11,811 bases of DNA from an uncultured Lachnospiraceae bacterium. GTDB lineage: Bacteria > Bacillota > Clostridia > Lachnospirales > Lachnospiraceae. How positions within the stretch are numbered: the first letter of the stretch is position 1; each line of letters starts with the position of its first letter. Below, one piece after another: positions 1-5,839 of this stretch. The notes below the pieces were generated by a model, which did no database searches, was not told the DNA's origin, and saw only the letters and a program-made list of their open reading frames with translations. The stretch is from the NCBI GenBank assembly GCA_910586605.1, contig CAJUJR010000088.1, forward strand, positions 1 through 11,811, read 5' to 3'. A program made the position numbers and the translations under genes.

Positions 1-71
1 TCACCAAATAATTGGATGGCAATTAGAGAGTATCCGTTCATGCGTTTATTCTGAATAAAAATATCTATCAT
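1..71 (-). CDS. Possible 5' end of a leftward gene cut by the window edge
   Basis: An open frame begins at an ATG at 71-69 and runs without a stop to the left edge, giving at least 23 residues starting MIDIFIQNKR. A second in-frame ATG lies at 41-39. There is no recognisable ribosome binding site before either start, and a short hairpin (cttgca/tgcaag, about 73-86) sits immediately upstream. The stretch is too short to assign a family. It lies in the same orientation as the small element genes that follow and could equally be chance open frame. Confidence 0.2.
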   Translation of the reverse strand, partial: MIDIFIQNKRMNGYSLIAIQLFG

Positions 72-129
72 CTTGCATTTGCAAGTGATGTTAAGTCTTT
101 TTTACTAATCAATCATTAATACTAATAGC

Positions 130-211
130 ACTCCACGTTAGTACATTTTTTTGTTCCAACCACTTGATTTTTTTCAAGTGTAGAAAGCAGTTTTTTGTAC
201 TAACGTGGAGT
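130..211. repeat. Nested inverted repeat with 16-bp perfect arms
   Basis: The arms actccacgttagtaca (130-145) and tgtactaacgtggagt (196-211) are perfect reverse complements separated by 50 bp. Inside is a second perfect hairpin, cacttga (161-167) and tcaagtg (174-180), around a T6 loop. The motif tactaa or its complement also recurs at 103-108 and 120-125. The right arm contains the last codons and the TAG stop of the small gene at 200-409. It could be a terminator-like structure, a recombinase site or the footprint of a small mobile element; the sequence does not decide. No clean T-tract follows the outer stem. Confidence 0.7.
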
Positions 212-409
212 CCGGTTGTTTTCAGCACCCTGTGAAGCAAGAAAACGGATATCTTCTAACACTTTTAAATACCTGCTGTTCACACAAAATACATGAAATA
301 CATTCCCTGTTTTGTCATGCTTCCCACAGCCAATAGGGAATACCCCTCTTTTGAATAACTGGTTGCATTCTTCAATGTCATAGTTGTATACATATTTTTT
401 GTTGCTCAT
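200..409 (-). CDS. Small hypothetical protein, 69 aa
   Basis: The ATG at 409 is preceded by a strong ribosome binding site (ggaggt, about 8 nt upstream), so this is very likely translated. The protein is small and soluble with no membrane segment or signal peptide. Its centre (RGVFPIGCGKHDKTGNVFHV) reads like the short beta-hairpin proteins such as DUF5659 found in Firmicutes mobile elements, but I hold that only loosely. It is the last of the leftward run of small genes. Its final codons (Thr-Pro-Arg-stop) lie inside the right arm of the inverted repeat at 196-211, so its C-terminus may have been set by insertion or recombination at that repeat. Function unknown. Confidence 0.6.
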   Translation of the reverse strand: MSNKKYVYNYDIEECNQLFKRGVFPIGCGKHDKTGNVFHVFCVNSRYLKVLEDIRFLASQGAENNRTPR

Positions 410-460
410 AAAAATAGACCTCCAATATTTAAAATAATCATCAAAATATTACTTCTACAT

Positions 461-685
461 TTATTCTTTCAATTTTCTCTTTTTGCCAATGTGACTTCCC
501 ATTTGGGACACCACATATATACATTTCTCCATCTGGTAAATATTTTCTAAGGTATGGTGAATTTCAACATCCCTATATACTTCTGCATATTTACTTTTCA
601 AAAACTCAGCAAAATTTTTCATGCTTAACTTGTTAAACCTATAAATCAAAATGTTGACTTTTTGTATGGCAAAAGGACTGAACAT
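461..685 (-). CDS. Small hypothetical protein, 74 aa
   Basis: This leftward frame starts at an ATG at 685 with an aaaggg motif about 9 nt upstream. A later in-frame ATG (codon 22, at 622) would give a 53-residue protein beginning MKNFAEFLKSKYAEVYRDVE, but its upstream region has no good ribosome binding site. The product is basic at its C-terminus (GKKRKLKE) and has no Cys cluster, signal peptide or TM segment. The middle part (YAEVYRDVEIHHTLENIYQ) looks helical. It sits 52 bp upstream of the next leftward gene in the element block. No family recognised, and start choice is uncertain. Confidence 0.45.
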   Translation of the reverse strand: MFSPFAIQKVNILIYRFNKLSMKNFAEFLKSKYAEVYRDVEIHHTLENIYQMEKCIYVVSQMGSHIGKKRKLKE

Positions 686-818
686 TTCATTCAGCCCTTT
701 ATGTATTTCTCATGCTAAATATTCAATTTCTCTTTTACTGGATTTTCTTTGCAGATACACACATTGGAATTGTTTTTAGAAATTCATATATTGATTCAAT
801 CATTCACACTACTTTTTT

Positions 819-1103
819 CTAAGTAGCCACCAAATAATCAACTGCTTTCTTAATCTTTGCCATTTCATTATTGTATATTCTGTATGCCGCATTCTTTGCT
901 GATTCTATGGAATCATACTTTTCAGGCTTTAATCTCCTGATGCTTCCTTTGCCAAAAACATGCAGATAATGCTTATTTTCTTCTGCTTCATGATTAATGC
1001 GGAATTCTATTTTAATCCATCCGCATAAATTGATTTCACAATGGCTGCACACAACCACATTATCTGATATGATATCTTTCCACTCTAAATCTTTGAACTG
1101 CAT
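819..1103 (-). CDS. Hypothetical protein, 94 aa, with CxxC near the N-terminus
   Basis: The ATG at 1103 follows a good ribosome binding site (agaaggaga, about 8 nt upstream) that lies inside the end of the preceding 39-aa gene. That gene's TAA is only 3 nt away, which suggests translational coupling. The protein has a Cys-x2-Cys at residues 19-22 and a third Cys at 27, then a beta-rich middle and a Lys-rich helical C-terminus (about 60-90). The Cys group could bind a metal, but only three Cys are present. No family is recognised. Position and spacing place it in one transcription unit with the phage-type genes upstream. Cytoplasmic by absence of signal or TM segments. Confidence 0.6.
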   Translation of the reverse strand: MQFKDLEWKDIISDNVVVCSHCEINLCGWIKIEFRINHEAEENKHYLHVFGKGSIRRLKPEKYDSIESAKNAAYRIYNNEMAKIKKAVDYLVAT

Positions 1104-1106
1104 ATG

Positions 1107-1226
1107 TTATTCTCCTTCTATTTGCTTGGTATCTGCATCCTTACAGCAGTAATATTCTGTATAACCCCCTGCACCTGTAATACCCTTACATCTCTTACAC
1201 CCACTACAATGCGGCACTCTTTTCAT
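1107..1226 (-). CDS. Cys-rich mini-protein, 39 aa
   Basis: This short gene starts at an ATG at 1226 with a strong ribosome binding site (gggagg, 4-5 nt upstream). It begins MKRVPHCSGCKRC and ends with TAA at 1107-1109. Cys residues lie at about 7, 10, 13, 27 and 28, that is Cx2Cx2C, then a Gly-rich turn (GITGAGGY), then CC. Such spacing suits a small metal-binding knuckle. Its start overlaps the end of the upstream 60-aa Cys gene by 23 nt in another frame, and its stop is 3 nt before the next ATG, so three genes appear translationally coupled. No family recognised; phage or element accessory protein is the most likely class. Confidence 0.6.
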   Translation of the reverse strand: MKRVPHCSGCKRCKGITGAGGYTEYYCCKDADTKQIEGE

Positions 1227-1386
1227 CTTTCCTCCCTTTCCTCAATGGGCAGTCCTTTCCCATGTCCATCCTGTTTATGCTTTTCTGGTTCAGGAAACAG
1301 TAATCCTCTAACTCCCAGTGCCTGCCCATTTCCTGTTTGAATTTACATCTGTTGCAGTTTTCAGGCGCATCAACATAACCATCCAT
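1204..1386 (-). CDS. Cys-containing small phage-type protein, 60 aa
   Basis: The ATG at 1386 follows a strong site (ggaggg, about 9 nt upstream). The protein has Cys at residues 11, 14, 30 and 46, i.e. CxxC-x15-C-x15-C, ending in a DCPLRKG segment. Short proteins with an N-terminal 'P-x-x-C-x-x-C' and a later 'CPLR' are common in clostridial prophages and elements, where their role is unknown; I assign it to that class by resemblance. Four Cys at this spacing could coordinate zinc. The 3' end overlaps the next gene (39-aa mini-protein) by 23 nt in another frame. It lies 38 bp downstream of the HU-like gene in the same leftward unit. Confidence 0.65.
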   Translation of the reverse strand: MDGYVDAPENCNRCKFKQEMGRHWELEDYCFLNQKSINRMDMGKDCPLRKGRKDEKSAAL

Positions 1387-1424
1387 AGATAAATCCCTCC
1401 ATTGAAATTTGATATATCTGCTTA

Positions 1425-1715
1425 CTATTCCTTCTCCCCGTTCAGCTTATCCCTTAACACCTCACTGAATGTAACCTTGATCCGCCTGCGTTCCGGGACA
1501 GTGCATAAGTCACCTGTCTGTGGGTTTCTTGCAGGCCTCTGCGGCGTTATCTTTGTTTCCGCTTTCAGCACCCTCGCAAACCTGACTGTCTCCCCTTCCT
1601 CCATCAGGGCATAAAAGGTATCTAATACAAGATCCAGGTATTCCTTGCAGGATTTCTTTGTCTTCTGCCCATTTTCAGCCATGCAGTTAATAAATTCTTT
1701 TTTGTTTATTGCCAT
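1425..1715 (-). CDS. Divergent HU/IHF-like DNA-binding protein, 96 aa
   Basis: Length and layout match the HU family of nucleoid proteins, which act as dimers that bend DNA through beta-arms. The helical N-terminal half (residues 3-45) includes the family-like INKKEFINCMAEN opening. The arm region carries ARNPQTG (62-68), close to the HU consensus RNPQTG whose Pro intercalates in DNA. The usual GFGxF turn before the arm is replaced by RFARVLKAET (about 45-54), so this is a diverged member. Start at ATG 1715 has an aaagga site about 8 nt upstream. Phages and conjugative elements often carry HU-like proteins, and the neighbours here are phage-type, so an element-encoded architectural protein is more likely than the main chromosomal HU. 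Confidence 0.8.
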   Translation of the reverse strand: MAINKKEFINCMAENGQKTKKSCKEYLDLVLDTFYALMEEGETVRFARVLKAETKITPQRPARNPQTGDLCTVPERRRIKVTFSEVLRDKLNGEKE

Positions 1716-1768
1716 AATACATCATCCTTTCTTTTTTGCTTATCAATACATTAGTTTTTGTTTTCTTT

Positions 1769-2212
1769 CTAACCCCGGCTCACTGGGATGCCTTTGCTTT
1801 TGAGGTAGTCAACTGCAAGCCTTAACAGCTCTCCATTATCGACTGTATTTTTAACCGTGTCATCCCATACATGTGGGGTACGTCCCACTCCAACCATGCC
1901 GCCATGCAAGCCCTGGTTTGCCCATGAAGCTACCTCTTCCCCTGTCGCACTGTAATAATTGTCCAGGTGATCCGTGTCAATATATACGGATGCAATAACC
2001 TTGTTCCCTTTCACAACTGGGTTTACTTTTATTGCCGACCGTAGGAAATCAAATTGTCTTCGGTAGTATTCGGGGGAATAGCTGTTATAGTATTCCTGTA
2101 GGAAATGATTCAATGTCTCATAGACACGTTCTGCCAATGCCTCTGTCATGTTTACCATTGTTGGCATAAGTGCTTTCTGTAGCTGTTTCATGTTGCTTAC
2201 TTTTTTTGCCAT
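1769..2212 (-). CDS. Phage HK97-gp10-like structural protein, 147 aa (probable)
   Basis: The ATG at 2212 is preceded by aaaggag about 10 nt upstream, which overlaps the stop of the truncated frame before it. The N-terminal half is helical (about residues 5-45). It is followed by YYNSYSPEYYRRQFDFLRS (41-59), which resembles the tyrosine/arginine segment 'Y-x-P-x-x-Y-x-R-x-x-x-L' of HK97 gp10-like and minor tail proteins. A beta segment follows (KVIASVYID, about 71-79), then a Gly-rich loop (GLHGGMVGVGRTP) and a C-terminal helix. Proteins of this class act in tail or head-tail completion in virions. Here no other structural genes are intact, so it is probably part of a phage remnant. Family assignment is by pattern only. 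Confidence 0.5.
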   Translation of the reverse strand: MAKKVSNMKQLQKALMPTMVNMTEALAERVYETLNHFLQEYYNSYSPEYYRRQFDFLRSAIKVNPVVKGNKVIASVYIDTDHLDNYYSATGEEVASWANQGLHGGMVGVGRTPHVWDDTVKNTVDNGELLRLAVDYLKSKGIPVSRG

Positions 2213-2219
2213 TGATGTG

Positions 2220-2363
2220 TTACTCCTTTCTCTTTTGGGTTGCCAATGAAATCATAGTTTTAAGATACGGAATAGGCATTGCCATGAGATGCCCCTGTGA
2301 CGCGCCAGGATGCCCATAGACGGGCTTTTGGGCTGTAGGCGATATAAGTTTAGCCTTGTAATT
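2220..2363 (-). pseudogene. 3' remnant of a gene lacking its start
   Basis: A leftward frame is open for 47 codons from just after an in-frame TAA at 2364-2366 to its own TAA at 2220-2222. It has no plausible start with ribosome binding site. Its C-terminal part reads MPIPYLKTMISLATQKRKE, and its stop overlaps the ribosome binding site of the next gene, as happens with true upstream genes in tight operons. The stretch 2280-2350 is clearly more GC-rich than the AT-rich DNA to its right. I read it as a gene cut at about 2360 when the element was truncated or joined to its present flank. Chance open frame remains possible. Confidence 0.4.
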
Positions 2364-2426
2364 TTAGACACTAAAATAAGCCCATATCTGAATAAGAATC
2401 CTAATTGTGAATTACTTAATCAGTTA

Positions 2427-2446
2427 TGGACTTATGCATATGTCCA
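2427..2446. repeat. 20-bp near-perfect palindrome
   Basis: tggac-t-tatgcata-t-gtcca is self-complementary except for one position in each half. Two 5-bp arms flank an 8-bp self-complementary centre. Its form fits a dimeric DNA-binding protein operator or the core of a tyrosine-recombinase site; nothing in the window shows which. Confidence 0.6.
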
Positions 2447-2493
2447 AAATATTTAGTTTTAGGAATCAAATTGTATCAAACTCTTTTGTAAAG

Positions 2494-2515
2494 TTACTAC
2501 ACCATTACTACACCA
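2494..2515. repeat. Tandem 11-bp repeat
   Basis: ttactacacca occurs twice head to tail with no spacer (2494-2504 and 2505-2515). An 11-bp period is about one helical turn, so a protein could bind both copies on the same DNA face. Tandem or directly repeated short sites near element ends are typical of integrase arm-binding sites, which is the interpretation I favour. Confidence 0.7.
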
Positions 2516-2539
2516 ATTTGCTATTAAATTATATAGAAT

Positions 2540-2627
2540 TACATAGAGTTATATAATCCCAACTCATCTATAAACTGCTGCAAACCCCATAAATATAAGG
2601 CTTTATAGCTATACATAGAGTTATATA
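2540..2627. repeat. 16-bp direct repeat pair, 72 bp apart
   Basis: tacatagagttatata is present exactly at 2540-2555 and 2612-2627. A partial third version (atatagaatta) lies just before the first copy at about 2531. The pair lies between the 11-bp tandem repeat and the stop codon of the next chromosomal gene. It may be recombinase arm sites or a duplication made at integration. Confidence 0.7.
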
Positions 2628-2639
2628 TTTATACCTGTA

Positions 2640-3506
2640 TCAAAATTGCAGCATTTGCTCCAGATTAATCCCAAGAAACATCGTAATATAATTATTTTTC
2701 TTCCGTGTCTTCGTTTCCCACTGGCATTCCAGCCTTAAAGCAGAACCATCCTGAAAAAGGATATCGCCCCCATATCCACTATCCATAATATCTAAAGGAT
2801 AAAATTCATTTTTATCCAAAGCATAATAACGTAATAGAAAATCTGTATAATATCCAGCAAGCGTGTGGAAAACAGAAAAAGCATCTACCGACTTCTGATA
2901 GCCCAATTGCTGATCTCCCTGTTTCTCATATTCTGGAATCTGCCCTAAAGGCGGGTATGAAATATTACTTTCCTTGCGTATCACTTTTATAGCATAAATT
3001 TTATGGTATTCCTCATCCATATATAAAATAAAAGTTTCCCTTTTTTTCCGGTAAATAATTTTCCAGTAAGTAATCCCTTTCAGCCGTTCTGTATCGCTAG
3101 AACTGTACAAAGTAAATGTTTCACAGGAAGAAAAATTTGCTGTCTTTAATTTCACATCATCTAGCATTATATTGCCTTCCTCTGACAACAGGTTTAATTC
3201 CTTTTGCACAATCCTAGTAAGTTTTTCTTTTTCCTGCCGCATCCCCCTGTTTTGGACAGGTACTACATGCAGCTCCTCTTTATTGCAGCGGGCAATCGCA
3301 TATAATTTTTCATAAAAAGAATCATATGTCAATTCATATGTTTTTAAGCTGAGGTTTCTTTGTGTAACCCTGTTTAAAGTCTTCTGGTCAAAAAAAGCAT
3401 TAAGGTATTTTGGAAAATACATTGCCAAGAGAAACAATAACACAATAAAAATGATACCAGCCGCTGTAAACGAAAGCTGCTTTATCCGCTTCATATTTTG
3501 CACCAT
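2640..3506 (-). CDS. Kinase-linked single-TM protein of unknown family, 288 aa
   Basis: Residues 11-30 form one strongly hydrophobic helix after a short basic start (MKRIKQ), so the topology is cytoplasmic N-terminus and a long external domain (about 31-288). There is no lipobox or cleavage motif. The external part is beta-rich and acidic/basic mixed, with no catalytic motif I can recognise. The start at 3506 lies only 7 nt after the histidine kinase stop, with its ribosome binding site inside the kinase 3' end, so the two are co-translated. Layout and size recall YycI, a single-TM protein that modulates the kinase WalK in Bacillus. I infer an accessory or sensing role by analogy, not homology. 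An alternative start at codon 5 (ATG 3494) is possible. Confidence 0.8.
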   Translation of the reverse strand: MVQNMKRIKQLSFTAAGIIFIVLLFLLAMYFPKYLNAFFDQKTLNRVTQRNLSLKTYELTYDSFYEKLYAIARCNKEELHVVPVQNRGMRQEKEKLTRIVQKELNLLSEEGNIMLDDVKLKTANFSSCETFTLYSSSDTERLKGITYWKIIYRKKRETFILYMDEEYHKIYAIKVIRKESNISYPPLGQIPEYEKQGDQQLGYQKSVDAFSVFHTLAGYYTDFLLRYYALDKNEFYPLDIMDSGYGGDILFQDGSALRLECQWETKTRKKNNYITMFLGINLEQMLQF

Positions 3507-3513
3507 TTTTCTT

Positions 3514-4932
3514 TCACCCTTTCCCCTGCCTTTCTTTCGTTATAAATGAAATGGTAACCCTTGTCCCTTCACCAACCTTGCTCTGTATCTCCCACTCTGC
3601 CTGATGCAGGGAAATAATCTTCTGGCACAATGCCATCCCTATTCCTGCGCCGCCTTCCTTTCTGGCGCGCGACTTATCTACCATATAGAAAGCTTCCGTA
3701 ATTTTGCCAATCTCCTCTTCCGGAATCCCACAGCCATTATCCTGCACAATAAACTGATACGAGCCTTCTAACAACTTTCCAGAAAACAAAATCGCCCCAT
3801 TCTTTTCACAAGCTTTCCGGGAATTATCTATCAAATTAAAAAATAAGGACTGTAATAAATCCATATCACCATAAACCATCCCATCCATAACCTGTACTTC
3901 TAGTGTAATTCCTTTTTCCTGCAAAAGTTTTTGGGTACTGGTTTCTACATAAGAAACCAACTCTTTTACAGAAAGCTTTTGTAATGTAATTTCCTGTTTA
4001 TCAAGATACGTCAGTTCCAGCATCTTTAAGGCAAGCCGTTCCAAACGCTTTCCCTGATGAAATATATAATCTGCCGACATTGTAACATCCTCTTCTGTAA
4101 GCTGCCTGGAACGCAGCATATCCGCATAACCAATAATTGAAGTTAGCGGCGTTTTTAATTCATGGGAAAATGCTTCTGTAAATTCTTTCTGCCTCCTGGC
4201 ATTTTCCTGAATCTCCCAGATATTATTTTCAAGCTGGTCTGCCATCTGGTTAAAATCCGCCATCAAATCCGCCACCTCATCATTCCCCTTTTTCTTTACA
4301 CGGCTTTTATAATTTCCATCGGCAAAAGCCCTAGTAGCATACGACAGCTTACGGATAGGATTTGTCAGGCGGATAGAAAACAGAAAAGAAAGCGCTGCCA
4401 AGACAAAAGAAATAACAAAAAGAACCGCCTTATAAGAATCATATAGCTGTTCCCTTTCTTTATAAACATACTCAATGCTCCGGTCTGCTTCCAGATAATA
4501 TGTGCCAAAATCTCCTTTTACCAAAAATAAAATTTCCAAATAGTGTTTTCCATTTTGCTGGGATATCTGCCAAATCTCTGAAAACTGCTCTTGTTTTTTA
4601 TGAATTAGTTTACTTTTATATTTTTTATTTTGATATAAAACATGCTTATTTTCATCATAAATTGTTACCATATTCTGAGGGTTTTCCAGGTTTTTCTGTA
4701 TGGACTTTGCAATCTCTGTAATTGCAAGCTCAATTGCCTGGTAGTCGTCCGGCAAGCCCTCTAACGATGCCAAGAGGGCATATTGGAACATTTCCATTTC
4801 CTCTATGCCCCGCTTTGTTTCCCTAGATAATGTCATCTGAAAAGAAGTGTGGATTAAAATGTTCCCAAATAACATAAATGCAAGGATAATAAAGCACATC
4901 ATTGTAATAAACTGCTTCCAAAATAATTTCAT
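3514..4932 (-). CDS. Membrane sensor histidine kinase, HAMP type, 472 aa
   Basis: The protein is a complete class I sensor kinase. TM1 is at about 7-29, an extracytoplasmic sensing domain at 30-166, TM2 at 167-188 and HAMP at 189-241. The dimerisation/phosphoacceptor domain has the H-box FSHELKTPLTS with the phosphorylated His at 257. The ATPase domain has the N-box FFNLIDNSRKA (364-374), G1 DNGCGIP (398-404), an F-box-like EAFYM (413-417) and G2 GGAGIGMAL (427-435). All catalytic motifs look intact. It lies 126 bp downstream of the response regulator gene and just ahead of the single-TM protein gene. Start at ATG 4932 has an aggg motif close upstream. The signal sensed cannot be told from the sequence; the external domain shows no family I recognise. 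Confidence 0.95.
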   Translation of the reverse strand: MKLFWKQFITMMCFIILAFMLFGNILIHTSFQMTLSRETKRGIEEMEMFQYALLASLEGLPDDYQAIELAITEIAKSIQKNLENPQNMVTIYDENKHVLYQNKKYKSKLIHKKQEQFSEIWQISQQNGKHYLEILFLVKGDFGTYYLEADRSIEYVYKEREQLYDSYKAVLFVISFVLAALSFLFSIRLTNPIRKLSYATRAFADGNYKSRVKKKGNDEVADLMADFNQMADQLENNIWEIQENARRQKEFTEAFSHELKTPLTSIIGYADMLRSRQLTEEDVTMSADYIFHQGKRLERLALKMLELTYLDKQEITLQKLSVKELVSYVETSTQKLLQEKGITLEVQVMDGMVYGDMDLLQSLFFNLIDNSRKACEKNGAILFSGKLLEGSYQFIVQDNGCGIPEEEIGKITEAFYMVDKSRARKEGGAGIGMALCQKIISLHQAEWEIQSKVGEGTRVTISFITKERQGKG

Positions 4933-5007
4933 GCTACCCTATTCCTATTCTATGTATCCAATAGAACTGTTTCTATTCGTGGCTTTTTCAATAATGGGCC
5001 AAAACTC

Positions 5008-5022
5008 TGCTGCTTTGCAGCA
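5008..5022 (-). promoter_or_regulatory. Hairpin in the regulator-kinase gap
   Basis: tgctgc (5008-5013) and gcagca (5017-5022) pair perfectly around a 3-nt loop. On the leftward transcript this hairpin is followed by agagttttgg. It lies in the 126-bp gap between the response regulator stop and the kinase start. With only four Ts it would be a weak terminator or a stability element that lowers kinase expression relative to regulator. Confidence 0.35.
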
Positions 5023-5058
5023 CTGTGACTTTAATCCCTATTACTAATACACGTTTTT

Positions 5059-5715
5059 TCATTTCAGGTTAAATCGGTAACCTACCTTATAAACCGTTTC
5101 TATCTGCTTTTCCAGCCCGGTTTTCCTGCGCAGCCTTTGTACATGCAAATCAATGGTACGTTGGTCGCCAATGTAAGGGGCATCCCATACGCGTTCATAA
5201 ATACTCTCACGGTATAAAGCAATATTAGGGTTTTGCACAAACAAAAGAAGCAGGTCAAATTCTTTGTAAGTCAGCTTTACCGGCTTTCCCTGCTTCAAAA
5301 CAGTACGGGAAGAAACATCTATAGATAAATCAAGCACCTCAATCGTCTGTTTGACTTTCTGGAAACGGCGCAATACATTTTCCACACGTGCCAAAAGCTC
5401 AATTATTTCAAATGGTTTGGTAATATAATCATCTGCCCCTGCCCGGAGCCCTTCTACTTTATCGGCTGTCTCCCCCTTTGCCGTTAAAAAAATAACAGGG
5501 ATTTCCATGCTTTTTGCATAGGACAGCAGCTCATATCCATTTATCTTAGGAAGCATTATATCTAAAAGGCATAAATCATAATGGTTTTCAGATAACTTAT
5601 CAGCGCCCTCCTGTCCGTCATAAGCAATTTCACAAAAATAACCGGCATTCTTTAGGTTCATATAAATCAAATTAGCAATCGCCTCTTCATCCTCTACAAT
5701 CAGTATTTTATTCAT
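5059..5715 (-). CDS. OmpR/PhoB-family response regulator, 218 aa
   Basis: The receiver domain (about 1-115) has the acidic pair in IVEDEE near residue 9, the phosphoacceptor Asp in LLDIMLP (residue 52), the switch Thr in FLTAKG (78) and the Lys in TKPFE (100). The C-terminal winged-helix domain (about 120-218) has the OmpR-type LTYKEFDLLL, QRTIDLHVQRLRRK and VYKVGYRF segments. It is a transcription factor activated by the kinase encoded next. The ATG at 5715 is preceded directly by a GTG at 5718. Both can use aaaggtg upstream, so one extra residue is possible; I prefer ATG because MNKILIVEDE is the usual family start. Target genes are unknown. Confidence 0.95.
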   Translation of the reverse strand: MNKILIVEDEEAIANLIYMNLKNAGYFCEIAYDGQEGADKLSENHYDLCLLDIMLPKINGYELLSYAKSMEIPVIFLTAKGETADKVEGLRAGADDYITKPFEIIELLARVENVLRRFQKVKQTIEVLDLSIDVSSRTVLKQGKPVKLTYKEFDLLLLFVQNPNIALYRESIYERVWDAPYIGDQRTIDLHVQRLRRKTGLEKQIETVYKVGYRFNLK

Positions 5716-5799
5716 CACTTTTCACCTTTATCTGTCATAATTTTGATGTATCTGTAAAACCACCCCTATGCCCCCAAATCTTTGGGCTTCCTATATGCT

Positions 5800-5838
5800 T
5801 TAAAGCGCGCCTGAAAACACTTTCCAGGCACGCTTTAA
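5800..5838 (-). terminator. Large stem-loop, possible terminator or leader structure
   Basis: ttaaagcgcgcctg (5800-5813) pairs with caggcacgctttaa (5825-5838): 14 bp with one mismatch that can be G-U in RNA, and an 11-nt loop. It lacks a classic T-tract on either strand, so intrinsic termination is uncertain. The loop and its edge, tgaaaacactttcc (5812-5825), also resembles a CcpA cre site with about two deviations from consensus. Confidence 0.4.
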
Positions 5839-5839
5839 G

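Larger units (their letters stand above)
2364..2639. other. Repeat-dense, AT-rich non-coding junction
   Basis: No convincing gene is seen on either strand. The interval carries a short palindrome attttag-aca-ctaaaat (2361-2377), a 20-bp near-palindrome (2427-2446), an 11-bp tandem repeat (2494-2515) and a 16-bp direct repeat (2540-2555 and 2612-2627). It separates phage-type genes from ordinary two-component genes, and the gene at its left edge is broken there. A former integration boundary is the simplest reading. It also includes whatever terminates the leftward unit ending at 2640. Confidence 0.5.

Noticed and set aside
735..803. 22-codon leftward frame (MIESIYEFLK...) after the 94-aa gene
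   Set aside because: No ribosome binding site and too short to separate from chance; it lies in an otherwise gene-free gap of about 130 bp.
1..2363. Intact prophage or conjugative element
   Set aside because: No integrase, terminase, portal, capsid, relaxase or coupling protein is present; only small accessory genes and one structural-type gene are seen.
2461..2540. Plus-strand frame ending in TTPLLHQFAIKLYRIT, reminiscent of tyrosine integrase C-termini
   Set aside because: It is stopped within about ten codons upstream and shows no integrase catalytic motif; the resemblance comes from the tandem repeat itself.
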